Positions 23,820 through 32,242 of a stretch of DNA of 38,131 nt are shown here, in pieces. Numbering within the stretch: position 1 is the stretch's first letter; the number at the start of each line of letters is the position of its first letter. The stretch covers positions 1-38,131 of the forward strand of contig SVMA01000016.1 in NCBI GenBank assembly GCA_015067635.1, given 5' to 3'. The notes below the pieces were generated by a model that saw nothing but the letters and a program-made list of their open reading frames with translations, ran no database searches and was not told the origin of the DNA. Both the position numbers and the translations under genes were made by a program. The stretch comes from Oscillospiraceae bacterium. GTDB lineage: Bacteria > Bacillota > Clostridia > Oscillospirales > Oscillospiraceae.

Positions 23820-23849
23820 AAGCCCGCATAACTTTCGCAATGCGGGCTT
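23820..23849 (-). terminator. Terminator of the sortase gene
   Basis: Arms aagcccgcat (23820-23829) and atgcgggctt (23840-23849) flank a 10-nt loop just past the sortase stop. The T-run is better on the plus strand (ctttt), so it may act both ways. Confidence 0.6.
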
Positions 23850-23852
23850 CTT

Positions 23853-24806
23853 TTAATCTATACGGACGCCTACTACCACAAAACGGCCGTCAATATCACC
23901 GTCGGGGTTTCTTACAGTATACTCACAGGTGGACAGGCAGATAAGCTTATCTCCGAACTTAGGCGTAATACCCGTATCGTAAAAGCTGGCGCCCTGATAG
24001 GCATTCTTCCCTGTAAAGGCCGCGCCCTTTATATCCGCAATAAACTGGTCAAACTCTTCCTCAGTGGCAAAGTCATTCATGCGGTGATAGGGATAGCCCC
24101 AGGGCGTTCCCTCCCCTGTGCGCAATGTGCCGCAGGTTTTAAAAACCGCAAAAATCTGATAGGTATGGGGCTCTTCATACAAGGACTGGAAAGTAAAGGT
24201 CGGATGCTTTTCCCAGTAGGATTTCTCATCGTAACTGGTCAGATTCCGGAACATTCCGCCGGTTTTCATGTAGTGCCCGTAAATCACCAGATTGTCTGAA
24301 GGCTTGAATACATCACAGCTGTTGGGAATATACGGACAGCCGGATTTGTTGGTCTGCTTGTAAAAATCGCGATCCAGATAAAAATCCTCCCGCCCGGGGG
24401 ACTGCATCACGGGATAGCTGATTTTTACTCCGTCCACCTCCAGCCAGCCGACCAAATCATGATTCCTTTCATAGATGGGTTTCAGGACCGGATGTACAGT
24501 CTGCGGTTGGGGCTGTGTGGGGTCTGTATCGGGTGTGTCCTCATTACCGGACGGCTGTGTGGGTTGTATGTTCTCCCAGCCGTTTTGATAGATACCGTCC
24601 AATTCCTGATAATCGCCTTCCGCTTTTCCCACTTCCATAAAATATCCCAACAAATAGATGCCGCTGAGCAAAAACACCGCAGCCAAAATCCCAATCAACG
24701 CATAGAGTACTCCCCTGCGCATTCCGGGCTTCTTAACCGGTTCGGTGACGATTTCTTCTTCCGGTTCGTTATTCTGCTTCAACAGTTCATCCCGCTTTTT
24801 ATCCAT
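23853..24806 (-). CDS. Class B sortase
   Basis: Sortases are membrane transpeptidases that attach proteins to the wall. From MDKKRDELLK the product has 317 residues, an N-terminal membrane helix (about 33-57), a Pro/Gln/Thr-rich stalk (80-103) and a sortase domain. Its triad is visible: His178 in VIYGHYM, Cys294 in LSTCEY and Arg308 in DGRFVVVG. The helical insert between His and Cys is typical of class B. The frame extends to 24878, but that extension lacks a ribosome site, whereas GAAAGGAAAT precedes 24806. No substrate with a sorting signal is encoded nearby. Confidence 0.92.
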   Translation of the reverse strand: MDKKRDELLKQNNEPEEEIVTEPVKKPGMRRGVLYALIGILAAVFLLSGIYLLGYFMEVGKAEGDYQELDGIYQNGWENIQPTQPSGNEDTPDTDPTQPQPQTVHPVLKPIYERNHDLVGWLEVDGVKISYPVMQSPGREDFYLDRDFYKQTNKSGCPYIPNSCDVFKPSDNLVIYGHYMKTGGMFRNLTSYDEKSYWEKHPTFTFQSLYEEPHTYQIFAVFKTCGTLRTGEGTPWGYPYHRMNDFATEEEFDQFIADIKGAAFTGKNAYQGASFYDTGITPKFGDKLICLSTCEYTVRNPDGDIDGRFVVVGVRID

Positions 24807-24837
24807 AGAATTATTTCCTTTCGTTGGGCTTTTGTAT

Positions 24838-24866
24838 ATCATACTGGATTTTTTGCAGAAAGTAAA
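24838..24866 (-). promoter_or_regulatory. Possible promoter of the sortase gene
   Basis: TTTACT (24861-24866) and TATGAT (24838-24843) on the minus strand are 17 bp apart and about 32 bp before the start. The -35 is weak. Confidence 0.5.
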
Positions 24867-24922
24867 GTAAATCTTCAAAAGTCTCCTGCAGAAGCGGATA
24901 TCACCATCTTTGCAGACTCTTC

Positions 24923-24950
24923 TTGACTAATAATTGATATTTGGTATAAT
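24923..24950 (+). promoter_or_regulatory. Promoter of the hydrogenase gene
   Basis: TTGACT (24923-24928) and TATAAT (24945-24950) are 16 bp apart on the plus strand. AGGAGG precedes the ATG at 24986. Confidence 0.75.
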
Positions 24951-24985
24951 AAACAGAAAACTTCCATAGCTTTTAGGAGGAAATT

Positions 24986-26491
24986 ATGCGCGGAATACCT
25001 TCCCTCATTACCGATATTCGAAAAAAAGTCTTTACGGAAGTCGCCCGAATGGCCTATAACGGCGGCGACTATACCACCGCTGAGGACTTGCCATATATCA
25101 TTATCCCCGGTGACCGGCCCTTGCATCGCGAATCTATTTTTTTGGAGCGAGCCATCGCCGGCGAACGGGTGCGTCTTGCCATGGGTCTGCCCATCCGTCC
25201 CGTCCAAAGCCGCCACCTGATGACGGAAGGAATGGATGCTGCCGCGATTGCAGAGGCATACTATGAGCCGCCCCTGGTCAATATCATTCCTTATGCCTGC
25301 CATGCCTGTCCTACCAATCAATATCGGGTCACAGAAAGCTGTCAGAACTGTTTGGCGGCCTCCTGTCAAAAGGTTTGCCCCAAGGATGCGATTTCCTTCG
25401 TCAACGGAAAAAGCTACATATATCCGGATAAATGTATCAAATGCGGCAAGTGCGCCAACGCCTGCCCCTATCACGCCATCATTCACCTTGACCGGCCCTG
25501 TGCAAGCGCCTGCGGCATGGATGCCATCGGCTCGGACAAGGACGGGCGGGCGGTCATCGATCAGGATAAATGCGTTTCCTGCGGTCAGTGTCTGGTATCC
25601 TGCCCCTTCGGTGCCATTGTGGATAAGGGACAAATTTTCCAGGTCATCCAATCCATCACCAAGGGCGACAAGGTGATTGCCATTGTTGCGCCCGCCTTTA
25701 TCGGTCAGTTTGGCAAACACTCCACCCCCGGCAAGTTTATTGCCGCTATGAAAAAGCTGGGCTTCTCACGTATCGTGGAGGTTGCTGTGGGTGCGGATAT
25801 GTGTACCATTGAGGAAGCAAGGGACTTTTTGGAGAAGGTTCCCACAGAGCAGAAATACATGGCTACTTCCTGCTGTCCTGCATGGCATTCCATGATATAT
25901 AAGCTCTTCCCCAGCGAGTCTAAAAACATCTCCATGACCTTGACGCCCATGGTATTTACCGCCCGGTTGATGAAAAAAGAATATCCCGGCTGCAAGGTGG
26001 TCTTTGTAGGACCCTGCGCCGCGAAAAAGCTGGAGGCCATTCGCGCGGATATTCGTTCTGACGTGGATTTTGTGCTGACCTTTGAGGAACTGCAAGGTAT
26101 GTTCGAGGCCAAGGAAATTGATTTTGAGACCATTGAGCCCCTGTATGACCTGAACGAAGGCACTGCCGCCGGCCGCGGATTTGCTGTTTCTGGCGGTGTG
26201 GCCGGTGCGGTGAAAAACCTGATTCAGCAGACGAATCCCGAGGTGGAGGTAAAAACCGCCCGTGCGGAAGGTCTTGGGGACTGCCGGAAAATGATGCTTC
26301 TGGCAAAAGCCGGAAAATACGACGGCTATTTGTTGGAAGGCATGGCCTGTCCCGGTGGCTGTGTCGCTGGAGCCGGCACACTTCTTCCTGTGGAGCTGGC
26401 TTCTGCTGTGGTAGGACGTTACCAAAAGGAAGCGGATACGGAAAGTCCTCTGGAAAGTGCCTACCGTGACCGGGGACACACACTGGATTAA
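24986..26491 (+). CDS. [FeFe]-hydrogenase, group B-like, single subunit
   Basis: The 501-residue protein has the H-cluster domain with all ligands: TSCCPAW (Cys296/297), GPCAAKK (Cys344) and EGMACPGGC (Cys455, Cys459). The TSCCP form instead of TSCSP is typical of group B enzymes. Ahead of it are two 4Fe-4S ferredoxin motifs (Cys150-153-156-160 and 196-199-202-206) and an N-terminal set of Cys (105, 108, 119, 122, 127, 131) for a further cluster. There is no partner subunit or maturase in the window. Physiological role of this group is poorly known; ferredoxin-linked H2 turnover is inferred. It is monocistronic and followed by repeats. Confidence 0.9.
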   Translation: MRGIPSLITDIRKKVFTEVARMAYNGGDYTTAEDLPYIIIPGDRPLHRESIFLERAIAGERVRLAMGLPIRPVQSRHLMTEGMDAAAIAEAYYEPPLVNIIPYACHACPTNQYRVTESCQNCLAASCQKVCPKDAISFVNGKSYIYPDKCIKCGKCANACPYHAIIHLDRPCASACGMDAIGSDKDGRAVIDQDKCVSCGQCLVSCPFGAIVDKGQIFQVIQSITKGDKVIAIVAPAFIGQFGKHSTPGKFIAAMKKLGFSRIVEVAVGADMCTIEEARDFLEKVPTEQKYMATSCCPAWHSMIYKLFPSESKNISMTLTPMVFTARLMKKEYPGCKVVFVGPCAAKKLEAIRADIRSDVDFVLTFEELQGMFEAKEIDFETIEPLYDLNEGTAAGRGFAVSGGVAGAVKNLIQQTNPEVEVKTARAEGLGDCRKMMLLAKAGKYDGYLLEGMACPGGCVAGAGTLLPVELASAVVGRYQKEADTESPLESAYRDRGHTLD

Positions 26492-26503
26492 TGTACAATC
26501 ATA

Positions 26504-26622
26504 ACCACCGGCCGTGCCGGTGGTATGCACAGGCCCCCTCAGGGCCTTTTACTAGCCGAGCCTATAGGCTTATCGAATTATCTTTCGCTTGCGTGCAGTG
26601 CCATACCACCGCAGATGCGGTT
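26504..26622 (+). other. Chain of hairpins behind the hydrogenase gene
   Basis: Three hairpins follow the stop codon: accaccggc/gccggtggt (26504-26524), aggccc/gggcct with TTTT (26531-26550, a likely terminator), and the 12-bp palindrome agcctataggct (26559-26570). The string ggtggtatgcac (26520-26531) is partly mirrored by gtgcagtgccataccacc (26593-26610), which could close the whole segment into one long-range stem. No open frame fits. It may be a structured RNA or a repeat element. Confidence 0.55.
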
Positions 26623-26634
26623 AAGTACGCACCG

Positions 26635-26758
26635 AAGGCCCCCTTGTGTAAAGGGGGCTGTCACCGCATTGCGGTGACTGGGGGATTGTCTCTATGAGAA
26701 CAACCCCTCCGAGCAAAATCAAAGATTTTGCCCACCTCCCCTTACACAGAGGAGGCTT
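26635..26758. mobile_element. MITE-like element with long imperfect inverted repeats
   Basis: Left arm 26635-26689 (aaggccccc...ggggattgt) is an imperfect reverse complement of right arm 26700-26758 (acaacccct...ggaggctt). Matching outer parts are gtgtaaagggg against ccccttacac, and gggattgt against acaacccc. Each arm has its own inner hairpin: gtcaccgc/gcggtgac (26660-26678) and gcaaaatc/gattttgc (26713-26731). Only 10 bp separate the arms and there is no transposase, as in non-autonomous palindromic intergenic elements of clostridia. Confidence 0.7.
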
Positions 26759-26797
26759 ACCGCTGCGGCAGGAATGGGCATACCGGAAGCTTTTTGG

Positions 26798-26823
26798 AAC
26801 CACCAGCAGTGCTGGTGGTTTTC
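26798..26823 (+). terminator. Hairpin with T-tail right of the MITE-like element
   Basis: Arms aaccaccag and ctggtggtt with loop cagtg run into ttttc on the plus strand. It could have been the original hydrogenase terminator before repeats entered. Confidence 0.5.
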
Positions 26824-26829
26824 TCTTGC

Positions 26830-26863
26830 AAAAAAACGGACCTGTTGCCTTGGCAACAGGTCC
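26830..26863 (-). terminator. Terminator of the amino-acid ABC transporter operon
   Basis: Perfect 12-bp arms (ggacctgttgcc 26838-26849; ggcaacaggtcc 26852-26863) are followed on the minus strand by a T-run of seven, just after the ATPase stop. Confidence 0.9.
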
Positions 26864-26870
26864 TCATTAT

Positions 26871-27650
26871 TTACAGTACTTTGGATAAGAAATCCTGCAA
26901 TCTGGCATTCTGCGGATGGTCGAATACATCCTCAGGCGAACCGCCCTCTAGAATCTTACCCTCATCCATAAAGAGCACCCGATTTCCTACCTCTTTGGCA
27001 AAGCCCATTTCATGGGTGACCACCACCATGGTCATGCCGGTGTTGGCCAGTTCCTTCATAACGGACAGCACCTCACCAACCATTTCCGGATCCAACGCAG
27101 AGGTCGGTTCGTCAAAGAGCATGACCTCCGGCTCCATCATAAGCGCACGCACAATGGCCACACGCTGCTTCTGTCCGCCGGAAAGCTGAATGGGATAGGC
27201 ATCTGCACGGTCTTCCAATCCAACCCGCTTCAGCAAGGCCAAGGCCTTTTCCTTTGCCTCTGCCTTGTTCATTTTCTTGACCTTCACCGGAGCCAAAATC
27301 ATATTGTCCAAAACAGTCTTATGGGGAAACAGATTGAAATGCTGGAACACCATGCCCATTTTCTGACGGTGCTTATCGATGTTCAGCTTTACCACACGTC
27401 CACTGCTGTTACGGATCTTCTTTTTGGTGATATCCACTCCGTTAAAGATTATGCTGCCATCAGTGGGCTCTTCCGTCAGATTCAGGCTGCGCAGCAAGGT
27501 GGATTTTCCGGAACCGGAAGGTCCGATGACCACCATAACGTCCCCTTTATAAATATCCACAGAAACATCATCCAGGGCCTTGATTTCGCCATGGTTGAAG
27601 TGCTTTTTCAGGTTTTGGACAGAAATCAGACAATCAGCGCACATTTCCAC
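26871..27650 (-). CDS. Polar amino-acid ABC transporter, ATP-binding subunit
   Basis: This is the cytoplasmic ATPase of a GlnQ/HisP-type importer. The 259-residue product has Walker [10 protein letters not shown] (43-51), Q-loop in [10 protein letters not shown], signature LSGGQKQR (156-163) and Walker [13 protein letters not shown] (176-187), with the switch His in VVTHEMGFA. The start is GTG at 27650, because AGGAGG lies 7 nt before it; ATG at 27644 is the alternative. It overlaps the permease gene by 11-17 nt. The exact amino acid cannot be told. Confidence 0.94.
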   Translation of the reverse strand: MEMCADCLISVQNLKKHFNHGEIKALDDVSVDIYKGDVMVVIGPSGSGKSTLLRSLNLTEEPTDGSIIFNGVDITKKKIRNSSGRVVKLNIDKHRQKMGMVFQHFNLFPHKTVLDNMILAPVKVKKMNKAEAKEKALALLKRVGLEDRADAYPIQLSGGQKQRVAIVRALMMEPEVMLFDEPTSALDPEMVGEVLSVMKELANTGMTMVVVTHEMGFAKEVGNRVLFMDEGKILEGGSPEDVFDHPQNARLQDFLSKVL

Positions 27651-28425
27651 GGCTCATCCTCCTTTCGAAATAGGCAATGATCTTGGATGTAGGGAAGCAC
27701 AGACAGAAATAGATGGCTGTTGCAATGAGCAGGGGCTCCATAATCGTAAAGGTAGCCGCACGCACATCATTCACTGCTGCCATAATATCCGGTACACCGA
27801 TGGTATAGGCGATAGCCGATTCCTTGATGATTACCACAAATTCGTTGGCTATCGCCGGCAGGATATTCCGCACCGCCTGGGGCAGAATGATGTGAAGCAT
27901 CGTCTTGCTCTTGGACAGTCCCAGACTCCGGGCGGCTTCAGACTGGCCACCGTCGATGGACTGGATACCGGAACGGATGATCTCACACAAATAAGCCGCC
28001 GAATTCATGCTCAGCGCCACCACGCCGGGAACAAATCGCTCAAATCGGATAAACCCGAACAGCATCATCTTGGGCAACACGATCACATGCTTGTTGAAAA
28101 GGCCGAAATAGATGATCATGATCTGCACCAGCACGGGAGTGGAACGGATAATTTCCACATAGCAGCTGGCCAAAAACGCAATCGGGTTGATCTTGCTGAG
28201 TGTCAGCAAAAAGCCCTTGCCGCGCAAACGACCGTTTCTGTCCACACTCAGGAAACGGAACGGACGAAAATCGCTCATCTTGGCAATTGCCAGGATAATG
28301 CCGAGAATAAAGCCGAAAATAACCGTAAACAATGCCAAAAGCACCGTAACGATCAGGCCCTCTTTAAAACGTTCTGCATACTGGAATGCTTTTTCAAATC
28401 CGGATGCAGTAATCAGATTTCCCAT
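27634..28425 (-). CDS. Polar amino-acid ABC transporter, permease subunit
   Basis: The 263-residue product is a HisM/GlnP-type membrane subunit. It has a long N-terminal helix ([24 protein letters not shown]), a [21 protein letters not shown] segment typical of the family, and the EAA loop [36 protein letters not shown] that docks on the ATPase. About five helices are predicted. One permease gene suggests a homodimer. It lies between the binding-protein and ATPase genes. Confidence 0.94.
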   Translation of the reverse strand: MGNLITASGFEKAFQYAERFKEGLIVTVLLALFTVIFGFILGIILAIAKMSDFRPFRFLSVDRNGRLRGKGFLLTLSKINPIAFLASCYVEIIRSTPVLVQIMIIYFGLFNKHVIVLPKMMLFGFIRFERFVPGVVALSMNSAAYLCEIIRSGIQSIDGGQSEAARSLGLSKSKTMLHIILPQAVRNILPAIANEFVVIIKESAIAYTIGVPDIMAAVNDVRAATFTIMEPLLIATAIYFCLCFPTSKIIAYFERRMSRGNVR

Positions 28426-28455
28426 AAATGTTCTCCTACTTCAGATAAACGCACC

Positions 28456-28484
28456 ATTCCTCCCCACTGTAAGTGAGGAGGAAT
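28456..28484 (-). other. Intercistronic hairpin between binding protein and permease
   Basis: Arms attcctccccac (28456-28467) and gtgaggaggaat (28473-28484) pair over 12 positions with one G-U wobble in the minus-strand RNA; no T-run follows. Such hairpins often protect the upstream mRNA so that the binding protein is made in excess. Confidence 0.65.
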
Positions 28485-28498
28485 TGGTAAATTCTCAA

Positions 28499-29374
28499 TT
28501 AGCCGAGGCCTTCGGTGGGGATATTGCCTTCCTCATCCAGCATGCCTTCGTACTTCTCACCGGCTGCCAGAGCATTGGCCTTCTCCAGATACTGAGCAAA
28601 GGTGCCTTCGTCAACGCACTTCTTAATCGCTTCGTTGACATACTTCAGCAGTTCTTCATTGCCCTTTGCAACACCGACGATATTTCCATCGTTCTCATAG
28701 GGAACCTCGCAGACAATGTGCAGGTTGGGGTACTGCTTCTTGTAAGATTCAGCCACATCCCATTCCACATAAGCGCCGTCCAGAGAGCCATTGATCACTT
28801 CCGCAATGATCTCGGTAGCCTTGACCAGAGTAACCTGCTCGGCATCTGCGCTGTACTGCAGAGCCAGTTCCTGCTGGATCGTACCACTCTGTGCGCCGAC
28901 AGAGATGCCTGCCTTATTGGCAGAAGCCAGATCGGGGAACTGTTCAGCCTTGTCAGTCGTGGTGACGAAAGCCTGCTTGCCGCCATAGTAGATTTCAGAG
29001 AAGTCCATCTTCTCGGCACGCTCGGGCTCAGGAGACAGACCGGCCACTGCCAAGTCAGCAGAACCTGCGGCCATCTCACCGAGGATACCGTTGAAGTCAA
29101 CAGGGACGACTTCCAATGTCAGACCAAGGTAGTCAGCGATGTACTGTGCCAGATACATATCGAAGCCAGCCAGCTCGGGCTTACCCTCGTCGTTCAGTGC
29201 GTAGAACTCATAGGGTGCATAGTCGGGCGAAGTAACTACGGTCAGGTAGCCTTCCTTTACGGTGGTCAGATTAAACTTGTTGGTGCCTGCAGGTTCTTCC
29301 TCAGCGGCAGTGCAGCCTGCAAAGACGGTCAGGGCCATCAGGATGGCCAGGAATAATGCCAGATACTTTTTCAT
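28499..29374 (-). CDS. Polar amino-acid ABC transporter, substrate-binding lipoprotein
   Basis: The 291-residue protein has a lipoprotein signal (MKKYLALFLAILMALTVFAGC, lipobox VFAGC, Cys near residue 20), then a type II periplasmic-binding fold: LTVVTSPDYAPYEF, GFDMYLAQYIADYLGL, VPVDFNGILGEMAAGSADLAVAGLSPEPERAEKMDFS. This matches family 3 binding proteins for polar amino acids. It leads the operon and has its own promoter with an overlapping palindrome. Confidence 0.94.
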   Translation of the reverse strand: MKKYLALFLAILMALTVFAGCTAAEEEPAGTNKFNLTTVKEGYLTVVTSPDYAPYEFYALNDEGKPELAGFDMYLAQYIADYLGLTLEVVPVDFNGILGEMAAGSADLAVAGLSPEPERAEKMDFSEIYYGGKQAFVTTTDKAEQFPDLASANKAGISVGAQSGTIQQELALQYSADAEQVTLVKATEIIAEVINGSLDGAYVEWDVAESYKKQYPNLHIVCEVPYENDGNIVGVAKGNEELLKYVNEAIKKCVDEGTFAQYLEKANALAAGEKYEGMLDEEGNIPTEGLG

Positions 29375-29420
29375 AATTTTATTCTCCTTTTCTTTTCCCT
29401 TGCGGGTAACTTTTATGGTT

Positions 29421-29443
29421 GAATAATACCACGAATATTATTC
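29421..29443. promoter_or_regulatory. Palindromic operator-like site over the ABC transporter promoter
   Basis: GAATAATA (29421-29428) and TATTATTC (29436-29443) form perfect 8-bp arms around a 7-bp spacer. They cover the -10 box and much of the spacer of the transporter promoter, the right place for a dimeric repressor. The cognate regulator is not identified. Confidence 0.6.
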
Positions 29444-29451
29444 ATCGTCAA
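29423..29451 (-). promoter_or_regulatory. Promoter of the amino-acid ABC transporter operon
   Basis: On the minus strand TTGACG (29446-29451) and TATTAT (29423-29428) are 17 bp apart, about 50 bp before the start codon. The gap from 29452 to 29598 is AT-rich and shows nothing further. Confidence 0.75.
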
Positions 29452-29598
29452 GTGCATAAGTATACAAATAATCATTTAATTTTCTTTATTGTTATGGAAA
29501 TTATGCACAAAAACCGCTAAAATTAGAAAAATCATGCATGAATATCATGTATATATCCTTGTATATATTCCGTGTAATTGTATATCCCCTCTGCCTTT

Positions 29599-30069
29599 TT
29601 ACTCTTCCAGCAGACAGACCGCATGGCAGGAAATTCCTTCCAAATTTCCGGTAAAGCCCAAACCTTCCTCAGTGGTTGCTTTCACATTGATCCGTTCGGG
29701 CAGGACCTTCAAGGCTTTCGCAATGTTCTCCTGCATCTGCGGGATATAACCGCCCACCTTGGGTCTCTGGGCGATCAACGTTACATCCACATTGCTGATT
29801 TTATATCCCTTTGCTTCCACCTTCTGCGCCACCAGGCACAAAAGCTTCAGCGAATCCGCATCTTTATAGGCCGGATCCGTATCCGGAAAATGATAGCCAA
29901 TATCCCGCAAGCCGGCTGCTCCCAGAAGGGCATCGGAAACTGCATGGAGCAGTACATCCGCATCGCTGTGCCCCAAAAGCCCCTTTTCATAGGGAATGTT
30001 CACACCGCCCAGAATTAAATTCCGTCCTTCCACCAGCTTGTGTACATCATAACCGTGTCCAATTCTCAC
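29599..30069 (-). CDS. ispF: 2-C-methyl-D-erythritol 2,4-cyclodiphosphate synthase
   Basis: IspF performs the cyclisation step of the non-mevalonate isoprenoid pathway. The 156-residue product has the metal ligands in GYDVHKL (Asp8, His10) and [26 protein letters not shown] (His42), and the end block [20 protein letters not shown]. All expected motifs are present. It overlaps ispD by 4 nt, giving a coupled pair for consecutive pathway steps. Confidence 0.97.
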   Translation of the reverse strand: MRIGHGYDVHKLVEGRNLILGGVNIPYEKGLLGHSDADVLLHAVSDALLGAAGLRDIGYHFPDTDPAYKDADSLKLLCLVAQKVEAKGYKISNVDVTLIAQRPKVGGYIPQMQENIAKALKVLPERINVKATTEEGLGFTGNLEGISCHAVCLLEE

Positions 30070-30788
30070 GTAGCATCCTCCAGCAGTAACTCTGCAATCT
30101 TCAAATCCAAAGGCGTAGTGACTTTAATATTTCGCTCGTCACCTTCCACAATTTTTACAGGCATTCCCAGCCGTTCCACCGCAGAGCAGTCATCCGTGAC
30201 TGCCGCACCCTCTTCACGCGCCTTGTAAAGTGCGGCCTTCAGCAGGTCAACATCAAAGGCCTGCGGCGTTTGCACTGCCCGCAGAGTGCTTCTGTCCGGC
30301 GTTTCCGTCACCACACCGTCCCGCACCACCTTGACAGTATCCTTAACCGGAATTGCCGGTGCAGCCGCCCCGCAGGCATTGGCCGCCTTTACTGTGCGAG
30401 CGATGACCTGCTGTGTGATCAGCGGACGGGCACCGTCCTGAATTGCCGCCAGCCGAATATTTTTGGACAGCGCGCTCAAACCGATTTCCACCGAATCCTG
30501 CCGACCGTCACCGCCAACGGTTACTGCCGTCACTTTGTCAAAGCTCCGGCACAGCTCCATAATGGGTGTCACCAGATCCTGACGCGTCACGATCACGATT
30601 TCCCGAATGACATCACTTTCCTGAAATGTGCGAACGGTACGCTGAATCATCGGCACACCGCCCAACGGCGCCATCACCTTATCAATGCCGCCCATACGGG
30701 AAGCCGTTCCTGCCGCCACGATCACCGCGCCGCAGGACATCCGTCCGGTACGTCTCTCCACCGCCTTGATTATCTTGGAAATATCCAT
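30066..30788 (-). CDS. ispD: 2-C-methyl-D-erythritol 4-phosphate cytidylyltransferase
   Basis: IspD makes CDP-methylerythritol. The start is set at MDISKII (30788), preceded by GGAG 7 nt upstream; the frame continues to 30854 inside murD without support. The 240-residue product has the nucleotide-binding signature [17 protein letters not shown], the [12 protein letters not shown] block and a [13 protein letters not shown] stretch typical of IspD. The gene starts one base after the murD stop. Confidence 0.95.
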   Translation of the reverse strand: MDISKIIKAVERRTGRMSCGAVIVAAGTASRMGGIDKVMAPLGGVPMIQRTVRTFQESDVIREIVIVTRQDLVTPIMELCRSFDKVTAVTVGGDGRQDSVEIGLSALSKNIRLAAIQDGARPLITQQVIARTVKAANACGAAAPAIPVKDTVKVVRDGVVTETPDRSTLRAVQTPQAFDVDLLKAALYKAREEGAAVTDDCSAVERLGMPVKIVEGDERNIKVTTPLDLKIAELLLEDAT

Positions 30789-30789
30789 A

Positions 30790-32142
30790 TTACATCTCCA
30801 TAATGAGTTTTTTGAAATACTCACCGCGAACCATGAAATTTTTGAACTGATCAAAGGCCGCAGAAGCAGGGCTCATAAGCACGATATCTCCCGCCTGTGC
30901 TGCGGCAGCTGCCGCGCGTACTGCGGATGTAAAATCTCCACAATCCACGATTTCCGGCTTGTTTCCGGTGCATTTCTCCACTGCTTCCCGAATCAGCGGA
31001 CCGGTAGCTCCGCCTAAAAACAATTTTTTTACATGGGCGCAAATTTCCGGTCCCAACATGTCATAGGGAATGTGCTTATCGTAGCCTCCGGCAATTAAAA
31101 TGACCTTTTCATCAAAGCTGCGCAACCCGGCAATGGTGCGGCTGGGAGAAGATGCAATGGAATCATTGTAATACTGCACTCCATCCTTGATGCGCACCAG
31201 CTCAATCCGATGCTCCACGCCGCCAAAGGTTTTTGCCACAGTTCTGACGGTATCGTCAGAAACCAACCCCTCTACCGCCAGCATTGCTGCCATATAATTT
31301 TCAATGTTGTGAACACCGGGCAGAAGAATGTCCTTGGTGTCCAAAACCGGGTAACCGTCCCGACAAATCACACCGTCCGTCAGACACATTCTTCCCTGCC
31401 CCATGCGGGAAAAAGCCTTGGTTACGCCATTGCCACGCAAAGGTGCCGTAATGGCATTATCTGCGTTAATGACCAAGATGCCGTCATTATCCTGAAAACG
31501 GTAAATATTTTTCTTGGCTTCCACATATTCTTCCATATCCTTATGGACATCCAAATGATTGGGAGCAAGATTTGTAACCACCGCCACACGGGGACTGTGA
31601 CGCATGTCCATAAGCTGGAAAGAACTCAACTCCACCACCGCCACATCTTCCCTGCCCATCTGCCGAACCAGCGGCAGCAGGGGTGTGCCGATGTTGCCAC
31701 CCAGCCAAACCGTCTTTCCCTCAGCCTTCAGCATTTCGGAAATCAAGGTCGTGGTGGTCGTTTTGCCGTCAGAACCGGTAACGGCAATGATATCACAGGG
31801 GCAAACCTCGAAAAACGCTTCCATTTCCGAAGTAATCCTTGCTCCCTTTTCCCGCAAGGCATTTACCGCCGGACTGTCCGGATGCATTCCGGGAGTGCGA
31901 AACGCCACATCTGCCGTCATCGTTTCATAAAAATGCTCTCCCAGATACAGCTTACAGCCCTGTTTTTCCAGTTCCAAAACCTCTGCATCCAGCTTGTCCC
32001 TCTCTGTTCGGTCACCACCGGAAACACTGCAGCCAAATTCCAGCAGAAGCCGCACCAAAGGCCGGTTGCTGACTCCCAGACCCAATACGGCTACGGATTT
32101 GCCTTGTAAATTTTCAAAGTAAGTAACAAACGGTGTTTTCAT
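30790..32142 (-). CDS. murD: UDP-N-acetylmuramoylalanine-D-glutamate ligase
   Basis: MurD adds D-glutamate to the peptidoglycan precursor. The start at MKTPFVTYF (32142) follows GGAGTG; a longer frame reaching 32271 would run into the RNase P RNA gene and is rejected. The 450-residue product has an N-terminal UDP-binding Rossmann domain (VAVLGLGVSNRPL), the ATP loop VTGSDGKTTTT, the central NLAPNHLDVH motif and HRIELV in the C-terminal domain. It heads the murD-ispD-ispF operon with its own promoter. Confidence 0.97.
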   Translation of the reverse strand: MKTPFVTYFENLQGKSVAVLGLGVSNRPLVRLLLEFGCSVSGGDRTERDKLDAEVLELEKQGCKLYLGEHFYETMTADVAFRTPGMHPDSPAVNALREKGARITSEMEAFFEVCPCDIIAVTGSDGKTTTTTLISEMLKAEGKTVWLGGNIGTPLLPLVRQMGREDVAVVELSSFQLMDMRHSPRVAVVTNLAPNHLDVHKDMEEYVEAKKNIYRFQDNDGILVINADNAITAPLRGNGVTKAFSRMGQGRMCLTDGVICRDGYPVLDTKDILLPGVHNIENYMAAMLAVEGLVSDDTVRTVAKTFGGVEHRIELVRIKDGVQYYNDSIASSPSRTIAGLRSFDEKVILIAGGYDKHIPYDMLGPEICAHVKKLFLGGATGPLIREAVEKCTGNKPEIVDCGDFTSAVRAAAAAAQAGDIVLMSPASAAFDQFKNFMVRGEYFKKLIMEM

Positions 32143-32173
32143 AAATACACTCCATTCTGCTTTCCTTTTATAT

Positions 32174-32202
32174 AGTATAGCCTTTTGAGAAAGAATTTGC
32201 AA
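32174..32202 (-). promoter_or_regulatory. Promoter of murD-ispD-ispF
   Basis: On the minus strand TTGCAA (32197-32202) and TATACT (32174-32179) are 17 bp apart, 32 bp before the murD start. Its -35 lies only 5 bp from the -35 of the divergent RNase P RNA promoter. Confidence 0.7.
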
Positions 32203-32207
32203 GACAT

Positions 32208-32236
32208 TTGACAATTCTGCATAGATAGAGTACAAT
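32208..32236 (+). promoter_or_regulatory. Promoter of RNase P RNA
   Basis: TTGACA (32208-32213) and TACAAT (32231-32236) are 17 bp apart, ending about 7-12 bp before the RNA. Confidence 0.8.
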
Positions 32237-32242
32237 ATTTCA

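Noticed and set aside
25766-26530. 254-codon minus-strand frame over the hydrogenase
   Set aside because: Antisense shadow of a gene with all H-cluster ligands.
26492-26870. CRISPR array
   Set aside because: The repeats are inverted and unequal, with no regular spacer pattern and no cas genes; no array was seen anywhere in the window.
29375-29598. T-box or other amino-acid riboswitch before the ABC transporter
   Set aside because: The predicted leader is only about 40-50 nt and lacks the T-box sequence and any terminator hairpin.
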